Assembly: GCF_013373865.1 (NCBI RefSeq)
Contig: NC_050476.1
Location: 2,092,501 to 2,156,500 of the forward strand
DNA length: 64,000 nt
Direction of reading: 5' to 3'
From: Monomorium pharaonis
Lineage: Eukaryota; Arthropoda; Insecta; Hymenoptera; Formicidae
Part shown: positions 13,107 through 23,292 of the stretch, one piece after another
Position numbering within the stretch: position 1 is the stretch's first letter
Layout of the letters: each line of letters begins with the position of its first letter
Notes under the pieces: model-generated
Databases searched by the model: none
Told to the model about the DNA's origin: nothing
The model's input: only the letters and a program-made list of their open reading frames with translations
Program-made: the position numbers and the translations under genes

Positions 13107-13989
13107 CTACGAACGCGGAAACCGTTGTCACTGGAATCCCCATAGATTATTCTGCATTGTGGCAAATGCGAGTAGCGTCGCACGCATGTGCATATGTATA
13201 ATGTATACATGTGACGAACGTTTACATGTTTTAGATTTACCGGGTTGGTGCGGGATCAAAAGCGAGTTCTCTCGCGATACACTCGTGTTTAATTATGAAA
13301 CGACGAGATGCTAAATTTACCTAGAAGAATAATAGCCGTATGCGTACGATAGCAATACAATTCTTCGTTAATTCGCGTGGTTCATTGGATGTTTAGTTTT
13401 ACATTTAACAGCTACGGCGCGGTAATTAAAAAGTCATTTCTCACCCCTGGAGCCGCCCCCTCAAAGAGCGTTGTATGCTCCTCCTGAAAGGTTTTTGAGA
13501 ACGAGAAAAGAATCCTTTCATTTTTTTTTCTTCGAAATTCAACGACTACGGTACGCGTTTATTCTTGTAAAATGTAGTAATGGGGCTTGTTTTTATAAAT
13601 TAGATACGAAACAGAATATATTACAATCTCTGTAATGCGATATACAAGTTTGTAATAATATCGCCAAAAATATACGCACATGCACAACGCTCTTTGAACG
13701 GACATTTCATGTATATTTAAATTTGTGTTTAACTGACGCGGCCGAGAATTTGATATTTAAAGTACATGGCATGCAATATGCACAAGTAGATTTTGTAGCA
13801 TAAATTAATGATCTCTCGTTTCAATCTGTTCCCTCCGCCTAAACGCGCATAGATACGATAAATAATACAATTTTTTCTTGCTCCGCAATAAAGATTCGCG
13901 CACGCGAGATGCCAACGCTTCATGGGTTGGCGCTTAAATTTTTACCTTCATAAGTTTCGCAACGTAAACATGAATATCAGCTAATCAAG
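13102..13989. other. Non-coding stretch
   Basis: Mixed composition. No supported coding, RNA or element signal. Confidence 0.5.
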
Positions 13990-14263
13990 TAATTTCCTAG
14001 TATCCTTAGGAGCTTCTCTCAAAATGTAAGGTATGTACCTCGTTATCGCGCATCCGGAGGATTCTCTGGCATCCCCGATAGCATCGATCGCCGATCGTCG
14101 CATCCTCCGCGCTGATTCCGGAGCGAAATCCGTATTGAGCGCACTGGAGTATCCGGCCATCGTAGCTGCGATCCGTGCCGAGTACTATAGCGACATATCC
14201 TTTAGGGGGATGAATCCGCCGTAACGTGTGTGCACCACCAAGGAGAGAACCACTGAGTGTATT

Positions 14264-14335
14264 TGTGTACGTATGTATGTGTGCGTGTGCGTGTGTGTAT
14301 GTGTGTGTGATGTGTATATACGTATGTATGTGTGT
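14264..14335. repeat. Imperfect (GT)n tract
   Basis: Alternating GT/TATG units, potential Z-DNA-forming purine-pyrimidine alternation. Confidence 0.85.
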
Positions 14336-14458
14336 AATCCCGCACACGGCGCCTTCAACCACCCCTTTGCGGTCGAAGAAACGTATAATCCGCGGTGGTA
14401 TCCCACGGGTAACTGTCACAGGTGTTACACGTCGCACACACTTCGCATACGGGAGGGA

Positions 14459-14529
14459 TGCAGCAGCAGCAGCAGCAGCAGCGGCGGCGGCGGTGGCGGC
14501 GACGGCGGCGGCGACAACAGCAGCAGCAC
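14459..14529. repeat. (CAG)n-(CGG)n triplet tract
   Basis: Seven CAG units from 14461, then CGG/GGC units to about 14513, then three more CAG units. If translated it would give poly-Gln/Arg, Ser/Gly or Ala depending on frame. No flanking coding evidence supports any frame. Confidence 0.93.
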
Positions 14530-15432
14530 GGAGCGGAGTACGGGCGTCTCGCGCTCGCGTCTACGCGCTCTCCTCCCTCTCGTCTCGCTTACGACGTGCG
14601 TCGAGATCACGAGCGGACAGAGCCGACGGCGCAATATCTCTAAAGACGTATCCCCGATCCATTCGACGAGATACCCGGATACACCACCGTCGCGGGCCTT
14701 TATCCCACTTCACACCAACAACATTATTCTAACCGGACGCACCACTTTAGTGTCCAGCGAGGGTGACGCGCACGAGGGCTGGTATCGTCAGGACGAGAAC
14801 GGGGCACCCTCGACGGCCGCGAGTCCTCTCGGCGGCGCGCGTCGCTCACCCCGCGACATCACGACATGTAATACTCCGCGCGTCCACCGAACGCGGTCGC
14901 TCCGAGTCCGCGGGGGGAGGGTGGCGAGGGGATGGGAGGGATGAAACGAGAATCTCACCAGGTGCGAAACGCGGACGCGGAGAGGCGCGAGTGACGTTTT
15001 CTTCCGCGCGATCGAACTCTCCTCCTCGTGTCCCCGGGTCCACCACTCGAGAAAGGAGAAAGCGCGAGGGAGAGAGAAACGAGAGCGCGCGCGAGGTTCG
15101 ACGTTTGCTGACGCGCGCGACGTTCGTTTCGCAGGGTAAGGGTGGCTAAAGGGGTGACGAGGCGAGTCTATCACGTCGCGGACACGTCACGTATCCAACC
15201 CGCACGGCAGACAGCACGGAACTACTGGCGGTCCCTACGCGAGCGTAATTCCATCCCCACCGCGCCTACGGCCAGGTTACCCCCACGACAGCGTCGTTGC
15301 TACACGCGCCCCTTACCCCCTCCTCAATAATGGGCACGCACCGAGAGCTATCCGGAGCGTGACACACGCTTACGCTTTTGGTGGGGGCTACAGTCGCGTG
15401 GCGGCGACTCGGAGGGGATGCGAGAGATGAAC

Positions 15433-15450
15433 TTGGCGGCGGTGGTGGAA

Positions 15451-15484
<34 letters not shown>

Positions 15485-15519
15485 TGGTGGTGGTGGCGGC
15501 GGCGGCGGTGGTTAGCGGC
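15433..15519. repeat. (GCG)n-(GGT)n triplet tract
   Basis: GGC/GCG and GGT units, densest at 15451-15512. Poly-Ala and poly-Val readings are composition artefacts unless transcripts show otherwise. Confidence 0.93.
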
Positions 15520-15633
15520 GCATGCGCATGCCACGCGCCGCCGTCACAGCCACCGCTCGTTGCTCGTCGCTCTGACGGCGGCGGATGCACCGCGCGGCCT
15601 CGTGAAAATCTACGACAAGTGCGTGCGTACACT

Positions 15634-15665
15634 CGTACGTACGTACGTACGTGAACGTACGTACG
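15634..15665. repeat. (TACG)n tetranucleotide tract
   Basis: Self-complementary TACG/ACGT units, so the whole tract is palindromic. Confidence 0.88.
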
Positions 15666-15718
15666 CGAGCGTCGCGTACAAACGAAGGCCGCGAGAGTGC
15701 AGGGACCTCTGCCGCCGC

Positions 15719-15758
15719 TGCCACCACCACCACCACCACCACCACTACCATCATCACC
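15719..15758. repeat. (CAC)n triplet tract
   Basis: About nine CAC units, then interrupted TAC/CAT units. A poly-His or poly-Thr reading is possible by frame. Confidence 0.92.
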
Positions 15759-16120
15759 GCCGCTGCTGCGCCACGCTCCGTACCTACCTACGTCGTCGCG
15801 TCGACCGCGACGAGGATGCTGGCTAAACGCGGCTACGTGACTTCTGCGATCCGCCGCGGCCGGAGGCAGAGGCGGGAGGGAGAGGACATTACGGGGCGAA
15901 TTACATGGCGCATCGGAAAAGAATTCGCGCGCGACTTTCTCGGAGTTTTACTGCAAAAGAGATTATGAGTTATCGTACCCGGTATAAAGTGTAATAACGC
16001 CGCCAGTCCGCGCGGAATGCCGTCGCGATACCGCGAGATTACGTGCATAAGGCGTCGTTTGCAGTTTCCTGCACGCGTTCTCGCCCGCCGAGCGGGAAAA
16101 TGTATCATTATCTTTTATAT

Positions 16121-17205
16121 TCGAGGGTGGCTCAAATCTAACGGACCGTTCATTTCCATCGTTCTCCGTTGTCGCGTCGGGAATGGCGTATAATACAACA
16201 ACAAACCGTTCGCCAAATCTACATTTTGTTTAACTAAAACATTCGCAATTGTACATTAGGCACTTGCGGTATTTTCGGCCGTTCATTGATGTTGCTGCAT
16301 TGTTGCGCAATTACGCAAAATGTAATATTAAACTCGACGTTTAAATGTTTAACATCCGGAGCATTTAACTTCTGTGGAATTTCAATCCTCGCGCTCCACG
16401 CTGGAATGTCATAAATACATTCGCATTTTGAGTATCGCGAAGAATATGTCGGAAGAAAGGGGAGGAAAAAAAACAGGGAATGAATCGCGCGCGCATCTAT
16501 TTACGGAGCGGAGTCCATTCGTTTATCGCGCAGGAAATACGCCAAGGATTCGCGATGGGCTGCAAGCTGTAGCCGAGGAGAGATGGCGACGTCGACTTAC
16601 GTGCTTCCTTTGAACGGAGCTGTGTCTGAAAAGAGAGTTTCTCGAAGTCACATTGTAAATTTATGCCCAATCGTGTATGGACGTACAATGAACTCTCGTA
16701 TGTGGTACACACGGTGAATTTCGAGAGGCGGTATTTCTTTCTCTCTTTTTTTTTTTTGCGGCTCTCGGTCGAACCGAAATCATTGCGTTGCGTCCGCGGT
16801 TAGATTTATACGTATTTAAAACGCGGTACGACACGTACGCGTCATGTTCGGGTAGGAAGAAAAATACGGCCGCGCGCAGTCCTTTGTCATGTTTTTTTCC
16901 GCGTAGCGTAGCTGTTGCATCTCTCGATATAATTATTTACTGAAAAAAGGAGGAAATAACGAAACGCGTGCACACCGCGCGGAATTGAAAAGAGACGATA
17001 CGCGGGGTGAGCGTGACGCGCCAAATTCCCGAGCAACTTCTAACGTTTTATCCTGCTCCAAATCGGGACAATCGTCCGCGTCAAGAACGAATGTTATTAA
17101 GCCAGTTTTTAATGGAATCCCAGGCGAGGAGAGGGAAGGATAGTTTCGAGTAAATCTCTTGGGCGTTTAATAAAGAACTTGGGGCACGAGGTGATGTTAC
17201 AAAGC
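16121..17205. other. Non-coding stretch
   Basis: Mixed composition. A minus-strand acceptor/donor pair brackets only 25 bases (16601-16625); I do not accept it as a microexon. The TTACGTGCTTCCT motif at 16597-16609 recurs in the duplicated segment at 18.4 kb. Confidence 0.45.

Positions 17206-17238
<33 letters not shown>
17206..17238. repeat. Interrupted (GA)n microsatellite
   Basis: GA units with one AAAG interruption. Confidence 0.93.
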
Positions 17239-17270
17239 GGGTGGTAGCGTGTCCTACTCGGCGCCGCCGA

Positions 17271-17375
17271 CAATGATAACGGAACACGACAGCCTCGGCT
17301 GTTACGTGCCTCCTCGAGAAAATATCGCATCGTAATTCCGAAGCCCTACTATTGAAATTTTAATTTTGTATATCA
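17271..17375 (+). repeat. Diverged duplicated segment, copy 1
   Basis: Aligns in direct orientation with 18364-18469. The core 17301-17357 aligns without gaps to 18394-18450 with 40 of 57 identical bases, and similarity extends on both sides from TAACG to TATATCA. Both copies start the core with GTTACGTGC. In copy 1 the frame shared with copy 2 meets a stop just after the core. Confidence 0.6.
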
Positions 17376-17597
17376 TGCTAACGACGCGCGTGTTTAGGTT
17401 CGTACGTGTACCTCGCGCTGAATGCCCTCTCGTCGGATATTTTCTTACGATCGTATATGTGTACGTCCGCTTCAATTATTCGTTAAGATATTACGTCCGG
17501 CGAACGCCTGATGAAGATTTTATCGGGTTAACGATACACAGTTGGAAAATTCGTATTTAATTGAACCTACATTGCGTGTCCTGGATGGACCTCTCAA

Positions 17598-17946
17598 ATT
17601 TCTGTGTTAATTTAACATAAGATGTTGCAGGTTACAAAGCAAACACAAATAACGCAAAAAATATGAAATTTTGACACAATTTGGAAACCGATTTTCAAAG
17701 CCTATTTCTTCAATTAAATTAACATTTATGATACGTTGAGAGAAACATATTTTATTCATTTATCTTACACTTTACACTTCAAAATTACAATATTTCTATG
17801 TTATTTGTTTATTACTTATAAACTGTGTTATTTTAATACTAACAAATTTTGAATATCAATTTAACACGAAATATTCCAATAACACAATCACATTTGGTTA
17901 TATCAACACTCAAAAATGTTAAAAATTTAACACAAAAATTTTAACA
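17598..17946. mobile_element. AT-rich inverted-repeat element (MITE-like)
   Basis: The ends are complementary: TTTCTGTGTTAA then TTTAACAT on the left, and TTAACACAAAAATTTTAACA on the right. The interior carries several TTAACA/TGTTAA motifs. A GAATATCAATTTAAC block at 17851 recurs inverted at 20021-20040. There is no coding capacity. It is probably a decayed non-autonomous element; boundaries are approximate. Confidence 0.45.
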
Positions 17947-18237
17947 AGGATCGGCTTTATTATAACATAAATACAAAGTGTTTTCTATTATTACACTGCG
18001 CTCTCAGATCGATCTATTGTTCTTTTCTAACGAAAGCAAAGTTACCGCGGCAAGTGATTAAAATTCAACGCTGTAAACCATAAGACGCGTCACATCGGCA
18101 CTTCACGCGAAGTCTACCCCGTTAAACACGAGCGTTGGCACGCAGGTAATTAATTTACTTGGCTCAGTGAGAATAAATTACGTGCGATTCTCGCTGCGCG
18201 ACGACACGGATCAAAAGGCACGGAGAAAGAATTATGA

Positions 18238-18600
18238 AAGGAAAGAGCGTATCCTCCGTGCGATGAACACGCGCGCGCTTCGCGTTCACCAGGGAACTTC
18301 GGCGGAGAATTTGGAATATGGGGCTGCAGCCTCGCGCGAGAGGCATCTCATTCGACACCACAGACGGTAATAACGAGAGCCCGACGGCGCGAGGTTACGT
18401 GCTTCCTCCAGAGAATATTAATCCGTAATGCTGAACTCGGTCTGTTGAATCTTCCAGCTCCGTATATCAGACGAAGACTACTAGGAAGCTACGAAGAAGA
18501 GCTCGGTGAGGCGAGACTCGCGAAACTTTTGCAGCAACCCGAATACTGCTGGCTGTCCGTAGCCAACTTCATGGAATTTGCTTTGCGATTTTTTTCCTAA
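18238..18600 (+). other. 120-codon stop-free frame, status unknown
   Basis: This frame is open for 120 codons after a TGA at 18235 and ends at TAA 18598-18600. It has no ATG until MEFALRFFS at its end, so it could only be an internal or terminal exon or a chance frame. The C-terminal half, from about residue 75, looks protein-like: an RRR cluster, an EEE cluster, LAKLLQQ, then an aromatic tail. No family was recognised. A possible acceptor (CTTCCAG ending at 18457) and donor (CTCG|GTGAGG at about 18506) fall inside it. The segment 18364-18469 is the second copy of the duplication at 17.3 kb, where the same frame is partly preserved. Confidence 0.17.
18364..18469 (+). repeat. Diverged duplicated segment, copy 2
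   Basis: Partner of 17271-17375, offset 1093 bases. It lies wholly inside the stop-free frame 18238-18600. Whether the pair is two copies of a dispersed repeat or a local duplication cannot be told from one window. Confidence 0.6.
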
Positions 18601-18930
18601 TTATTTCCGTAGACACAGGAAAGACGGACCGAAGGTAAAGCGCGAAAATTAGAAAGAGCCGAAAGACAATTAATAATAATACAGAGAAGAGAGGCAATTT
18701 GCAAAGAGAAAGAGAAATATGCAACTGCTTTCTGCCTCCTCCTTCCTCCCCCCCCCCCACTTCCTGATTATGTCTATTATTTTATTTCCGATATTCATAT
18801 CTTTCCAAAGAAAGATGTGTATATAAAAATAAATTCGTAAAGAGAGACGACCACCCGAAAAAATGCTTCAACGATCCCAGCGTAAACTATACCGTGCACT
18901 TGACTGCACTGATCGAACTCTCTTTGTTTG
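18601..18930. other. Non-coding stretch
   Basis: Purine-rich on the plus strand up to 18720, then a C-run at 18746-18760. No gene supported. Confidence 0.5.
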
Positions 18931-18971
18931 CTCGTTCGTTCGTTCGTTCGTTCGTTCATTCGTTCGTTCGG
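18931..18971. repeat. (TTCG)n tetranucleotide repeat
   Basis: About ten TTCG units with one TTCA interruption. The serine/phenylalanine/valine/arginine patterns in all frames across it are artefacts. Confidence 0.93.
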
Positions 18972-21640
18972 ATTGTACGGATGCGCTTTTTCATGTACCG
19001 ACCATACTCGGAGCAGGTGCAGGACCGGACAGAAGGGCGAACGACCGAACGAATCCGGTTCGGGATACGCACTAGGCGAACTCATCCCTTCCTCGTTCGC
19101 GTATAATGTGGGACTAGCTTAAACTGGTTGTCGTAATAAGAAGAGAGTTCATTCTTCGCTAATAGGAATGGACGCCGGTGGGAACAAACTTTTACTTTTG
19201 ATTTACTCAAGAAGAAACTGTCTCGGATAAACGAACATGGTCGGTTTTCAATTAAACGAGTTTAATATTAATTAAACATCGAGGAATATCAATATTGCCA
19301 TATCATGTAATAACTCATATAATCAACATACCTAATTATTCCATTAACTTTATATTAATTTATAATAATCTTGTTTTATTATTTACAATATTAGGTACAA
19401 AATATGGAAGAAAAGAAATTTTATTTATTACAGATCTGTGTACAGAATGCCATATCACTGCGAGGAAACTTTTTGAAACGTTAATAAAAACCGTATCCTA
19501 AAAGTGATCAAATCACAATTTGAAGTACCAATGAACCGTGTGAAATTTCACGCAATTATCCGGAAGTAATGCCGTCGGGAAGTAACGCCTCCGCAGTCAC
19601 TGTTAGTTTAATCGAGACGGCTTCCTTTTTTAATTCCGCGTAATGTCTGTTCCGGGAGCTAACCCCTTTTCCGAAATCTCAACGTGAAAGTTCGCGTTAA
19701 CAGAACGATGGGATGTAGACATGGTTTACACCCAGCACACCTGCCTTTTGTGAAATTATAGCTCCATATTCTCTCTCACTTTTTATCGATAAAATTGTAT
19801 TACATTTATTTTTGAGATTCTATAGCATATAAACGCAATTTAAAAATTTATCGAGGTCTTGTAAATACTTCTTTTTTAGATATCTTTTTATTTATGTGGA
19901 CATATGCGATAAAAAATATTTTGTACTGATGTTAAAATCAATTTTTAGTAAAATTTTTTATGTTAAATTTTTAACATGTCCTAGTATCAGTTTAATATGA
20001 TGTATTATTTAAATATTTTATGTTGAATTGATATTCAACATTTTTAATGTTAAAATTTATGAATAAATGAATGAGTAACGCAAAAATAACGTAATTTTAA
20101 AACGTAAATTCTAAGAAAAAAAATAAATGTGTGTATCGACATATTATAAATATTAATTTTATTTTAAAAAATATCCATAATTTATTCCATAATCCACAAT
20201 TTATTTCCGAATTGTGTCGAAGAGTTACATTTTTTAATTTTAATTTTTTACATAATATGTTACTTTTTAACGTATTTATCTTGTAATTTTAAATTAATAC
20301 AAAAATTTGGATTATTTAGGATAAGATGATATATCTTAAAGTTCAATATAAATTTTTAAATTGTGAACACTGAAAGGTGCATTTATCAATAAAAATAAAT
20401 TGAGAATATCGGCCTCTTGTCTTTTGTAAATGTTTAATTTTTCTTTATAATAATTTTTCTTTATAATAAATTGTTTGAATTACCCGCGAAAATGTATTTC
20501 ACGGTTTGATAATTTATTTTAGTTAAAAAATTCATGTATAGTTTGCTCTGTAAAAATATCAATTTTCAAACAACAAATTTTCAACAACTTAATGTGGAAT
20601 GTATAAATGTATCACAAGCACTTGTTTAACTATTCATTTACTTTATTGTATTTCATTTCGATTCAAATATAATTTTTAAAAATAATTCCACGTTACACCA
20701 CCCATGGTGTATTTAAAAGAAAGGAAAGTCTCAAGAAAGACTTTAGATTTTTCGCAAGAAATTTTAATCAGAATTCCTTGTTCCTTTGAATTTTCTTTCA
20801 AAACATAATAAGCCCTATTGTTCTCAGGAAATTGATCCGTGTTAAAATTTATACACGTTTCTATGTTGAATCCAGGACTATAAATATTACACCTGGATTA
20901 ATCGCGTTATATTTCGTATTTGGTCTTCCATATTTTTGACCGTTATTTACATTGTTTCATAAATTTTGTCTGATTAATGGAATGGATTATCTTATTTTCC
21001 TTGAAAATAAAGTATTTGCAGATTTACATAACATCCATGATCCAATCAGGCCGAAATTATTCATCCATTTAGAAGTTTTCGTAAACAGATATTTCGCAAA
21101 ATTACCATAATATCCTCACTGTATTAGCGCAAAAATGTCATCGCAAATGTTACATCTCTATTTGCCGAGCGTTACTTCGGTTCAAGCAAACAAAAGAATA
21201 AAGATCGAAATACGTTTCCCACATCGGCTATTCGAGGCTGACTTTAAAGCAACTTTTTTACGATTTATCTAGTATTGGAAAGACATTGGCGTCTCTTACA
21301 GCTTCCTCGAATGTATGTTTCTGATGATCTATTTATAACTACTGCAAAGGCTATACTCGCTCGAAAATACGTTCGCGTCCACGTATATAATTGAAAATGA
21401 AAAGATCTATCATTTGATACGTCATAAGAAAGATTAGACCATCGATAAGATATCGCCGATACTTCCAGAAAAATTTTCTTACTCGTATTTTATACGATTA
21501 CTCAAAATGCTCGTTACGAAAAGATAAAAAACAATTCTTTCAATTTATTATCTTTTTGCTCTTCCGCGGTAATAAAAAATCGTCAATGCTCTTTTTGTGG
21601 GAATTTTTATATAAAAAGTATTTTACCGAGTAACCAAGTG
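18972..21640. other. Non-coding; AT-rich desert from 19.27 kb
   Basis: From 19270 onward the DNA is very AT-rich, with long A/T runs and no frame of interest. 19930-20060 contains palindromic TTAACA/TGTTAA motifs (ATGTTAAATTTTTAACAT at 19961; TGTTGAATTGATATTCAACA at 20021-20040) related to the element at 17.6-17.9 kb, so remnants of that family are likely. A small hairpin (AAAGTCT/AGACTTT) lies near 20726-20745. Confidence 0.5.
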
Positions 21641-23213
21641 GCAAGTGAGATAGGAAACTTTTTTAAAGAACATTTTTGAAGCGGTGGAAGTAAATTTTCC
21701 GCTTAGGAGTCCGACAAATTCCGGGTTACACCTCGGCGTGACTTTATTTGAAAGGAGAACGGAACAAACGGCGAGAGCGTGGTGGTCAGAGAGTGGCGCA
21801 CGGATTTTTGCCGGCCGCGCGCGTCGAGATATCATCGCGACATATTTGCCTAGCAAAAGCTTCGGACCGAAAGAGGGTAGGAGGAGAGAGAAAGAGAGAG
21901 AGAGAGAGTCAAAAACAGAATGGACATATTGCCACGGTGGCATTGCGCCAGTCCGTGTTTCTGCAAGATATCTGAGAGCGTAAATTGAATCGTGTACTGG
22001 CTGGCGATAAATCCGAAAAGGTGCGCGCGCGATATTTCCATCCAACTCTATCAGTTCTTTTACGTTTTAATCGTGCACCGATGTATGTGTGTGTGAATAT
22101 GGGGGGGAGGGATGCGCAACGATATTTATACAGTTGCGTTATATTCACGCGTGCGGAATTATCGACCAAATAGAAACACGATGACAGCGACAGCCATCTC
22201 AGCGACATAGATTGAACGTACAATGGCATAGGAAGGAGAGGGAGATATATTGCCCGATACCGATCCGAATGCAGTGACCCAATCACACGTTCAACATGGC
22301 ACATTCATGAAATAATTTCCGCCTCTTTGACCGGAATATTAGTAGCCGGATATTCAATGGCGTATGCTCGTAACTCTATTTAACGCGTTTCATTCAATGC
22401 GCGCGTATCGGGAATAATAAAATCCACGCACACGAAGTTAAGTCGCCGGCTTAATTAAGCTTGACGTGGACTTAGCTGGACGACGAAACATGGCCAAATA
22501 TACTAAATACAATTTCCGGGAATCGCTCATATTATACCGAGTTGTTTAATTTGTGTACACACAAAATGAACGAGTTTGGTCCAATGCGACTGATGCGATT
22601 CATAATGGCTTTTATATATACGTACATATATTGTTCGCTTTGGTCCGACTTTAATTACCTGTCTCATCAATCCTCTCTTTACTCTATTATCCAGCCGCAG
22701 ATAAGACATCTGGCCGGTAATTTGAGAACTTGGAAATACGAACCGGTATTGATATTAGTTTTAGTTACGGAGTAGCTTTTAGACACGAGGAACGTTATCC
22801 GCCCGCCCGCCTTATATTTTTGCTCGATTATTATTTTTACGACAAAGTTACAACGGGGAAAAGGGAATGAAACACCGAAAGAATAAAAATTATTTTGTAA
22901 AGAGATAGAGAGTACAAATTTCTTCCTTTTGTGACGCGCGGATGATTACCAAGATTCTAAGTGTAGCTATGCAGGTGAGCGCGCCGCGAGGACGCTTTAA
23001 GCTTTTCCGTATTCCCTTGATTCCATTGCTCTCTTCTCCTCCTCTTTTTTTTCCCTTTCGTTTCTTTATTCCCGACCCCAACTGGGGTCCTTTTTCATTT
23101 CTTTTTCCCCGGCAGCGCGCTTTCAAAGAAATATCAATTTGTTGAATTATTACGCTCAAAAGCGACGATCTCGCCGCCTCTCGGATTTTATCCGTACGCA
23201 CGTTCACGAAACG
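21641..23213. other. Non-coding stretch
   Basis: Mixed composition with GC-richer patches at 21670-21900 and 22020-22300. Frames up to 140 codons occur but are interrupted by purine-rich simple sequence and carry no recognisable domain. A strong donor, CAG|GTGAGC, at 22976 ends a possible short reading (MITKILSVAMQ from 22942); without an acceptor or leader evidence I leave it uncalled. Confidence 0.4.
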
Positions 23214-23292
23214 TCTCTCTATCTCTCTATCTCTCTCTTTCTCTTTCTCTCTGTGTGTGTATATATGTATGTGCGTGTGCGTGTGTGTGTAA
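23214..23292. repeat. Compound (CT)n-(TG)n low-complexity tract
   Basis: TCTCTATCTC units pass into TCTTTC and then TG/TATG units. Confidence 0.88.

Larger units (their letters stand above)
13990..16120. promoter_or_regulatory. GC-rich island with triplet repeats; candidate promoter or leader region
   Basis: A 2.1-kb block far richer in GC and CpG than its flanks. It contains CAG, CGG/GCG, GGT and CAC triplet runs and TACG repeats. Open frames occur on both strands simply because stops are rare at this composition; none shows a domain. On the plus strand a fair donor, CAGG|GTAAGG, lies at 15136. On the minus strand CACCTG|GTGAGA lies at about 14958. In insects, islands of this kind commonly hold first exons of developmental regulators with long introns; that is inference. 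No TATA box or clear start site was identified, so direction is unresolved. Confidence 0.35.

Noticed and set aside
14226..14944. 238- and 168-codon frames
   Set aside because: Driven by GT and CAG/CGG repeats in GC-rich DNA; competing frames are equally open.
16601..16625. Minus-strand 25-nt microexon between CTCTTTTCAG and GTAAGT
   Set aside because: The splice motifs are good, but 25 bases with no flanking exons is too little to support a call.
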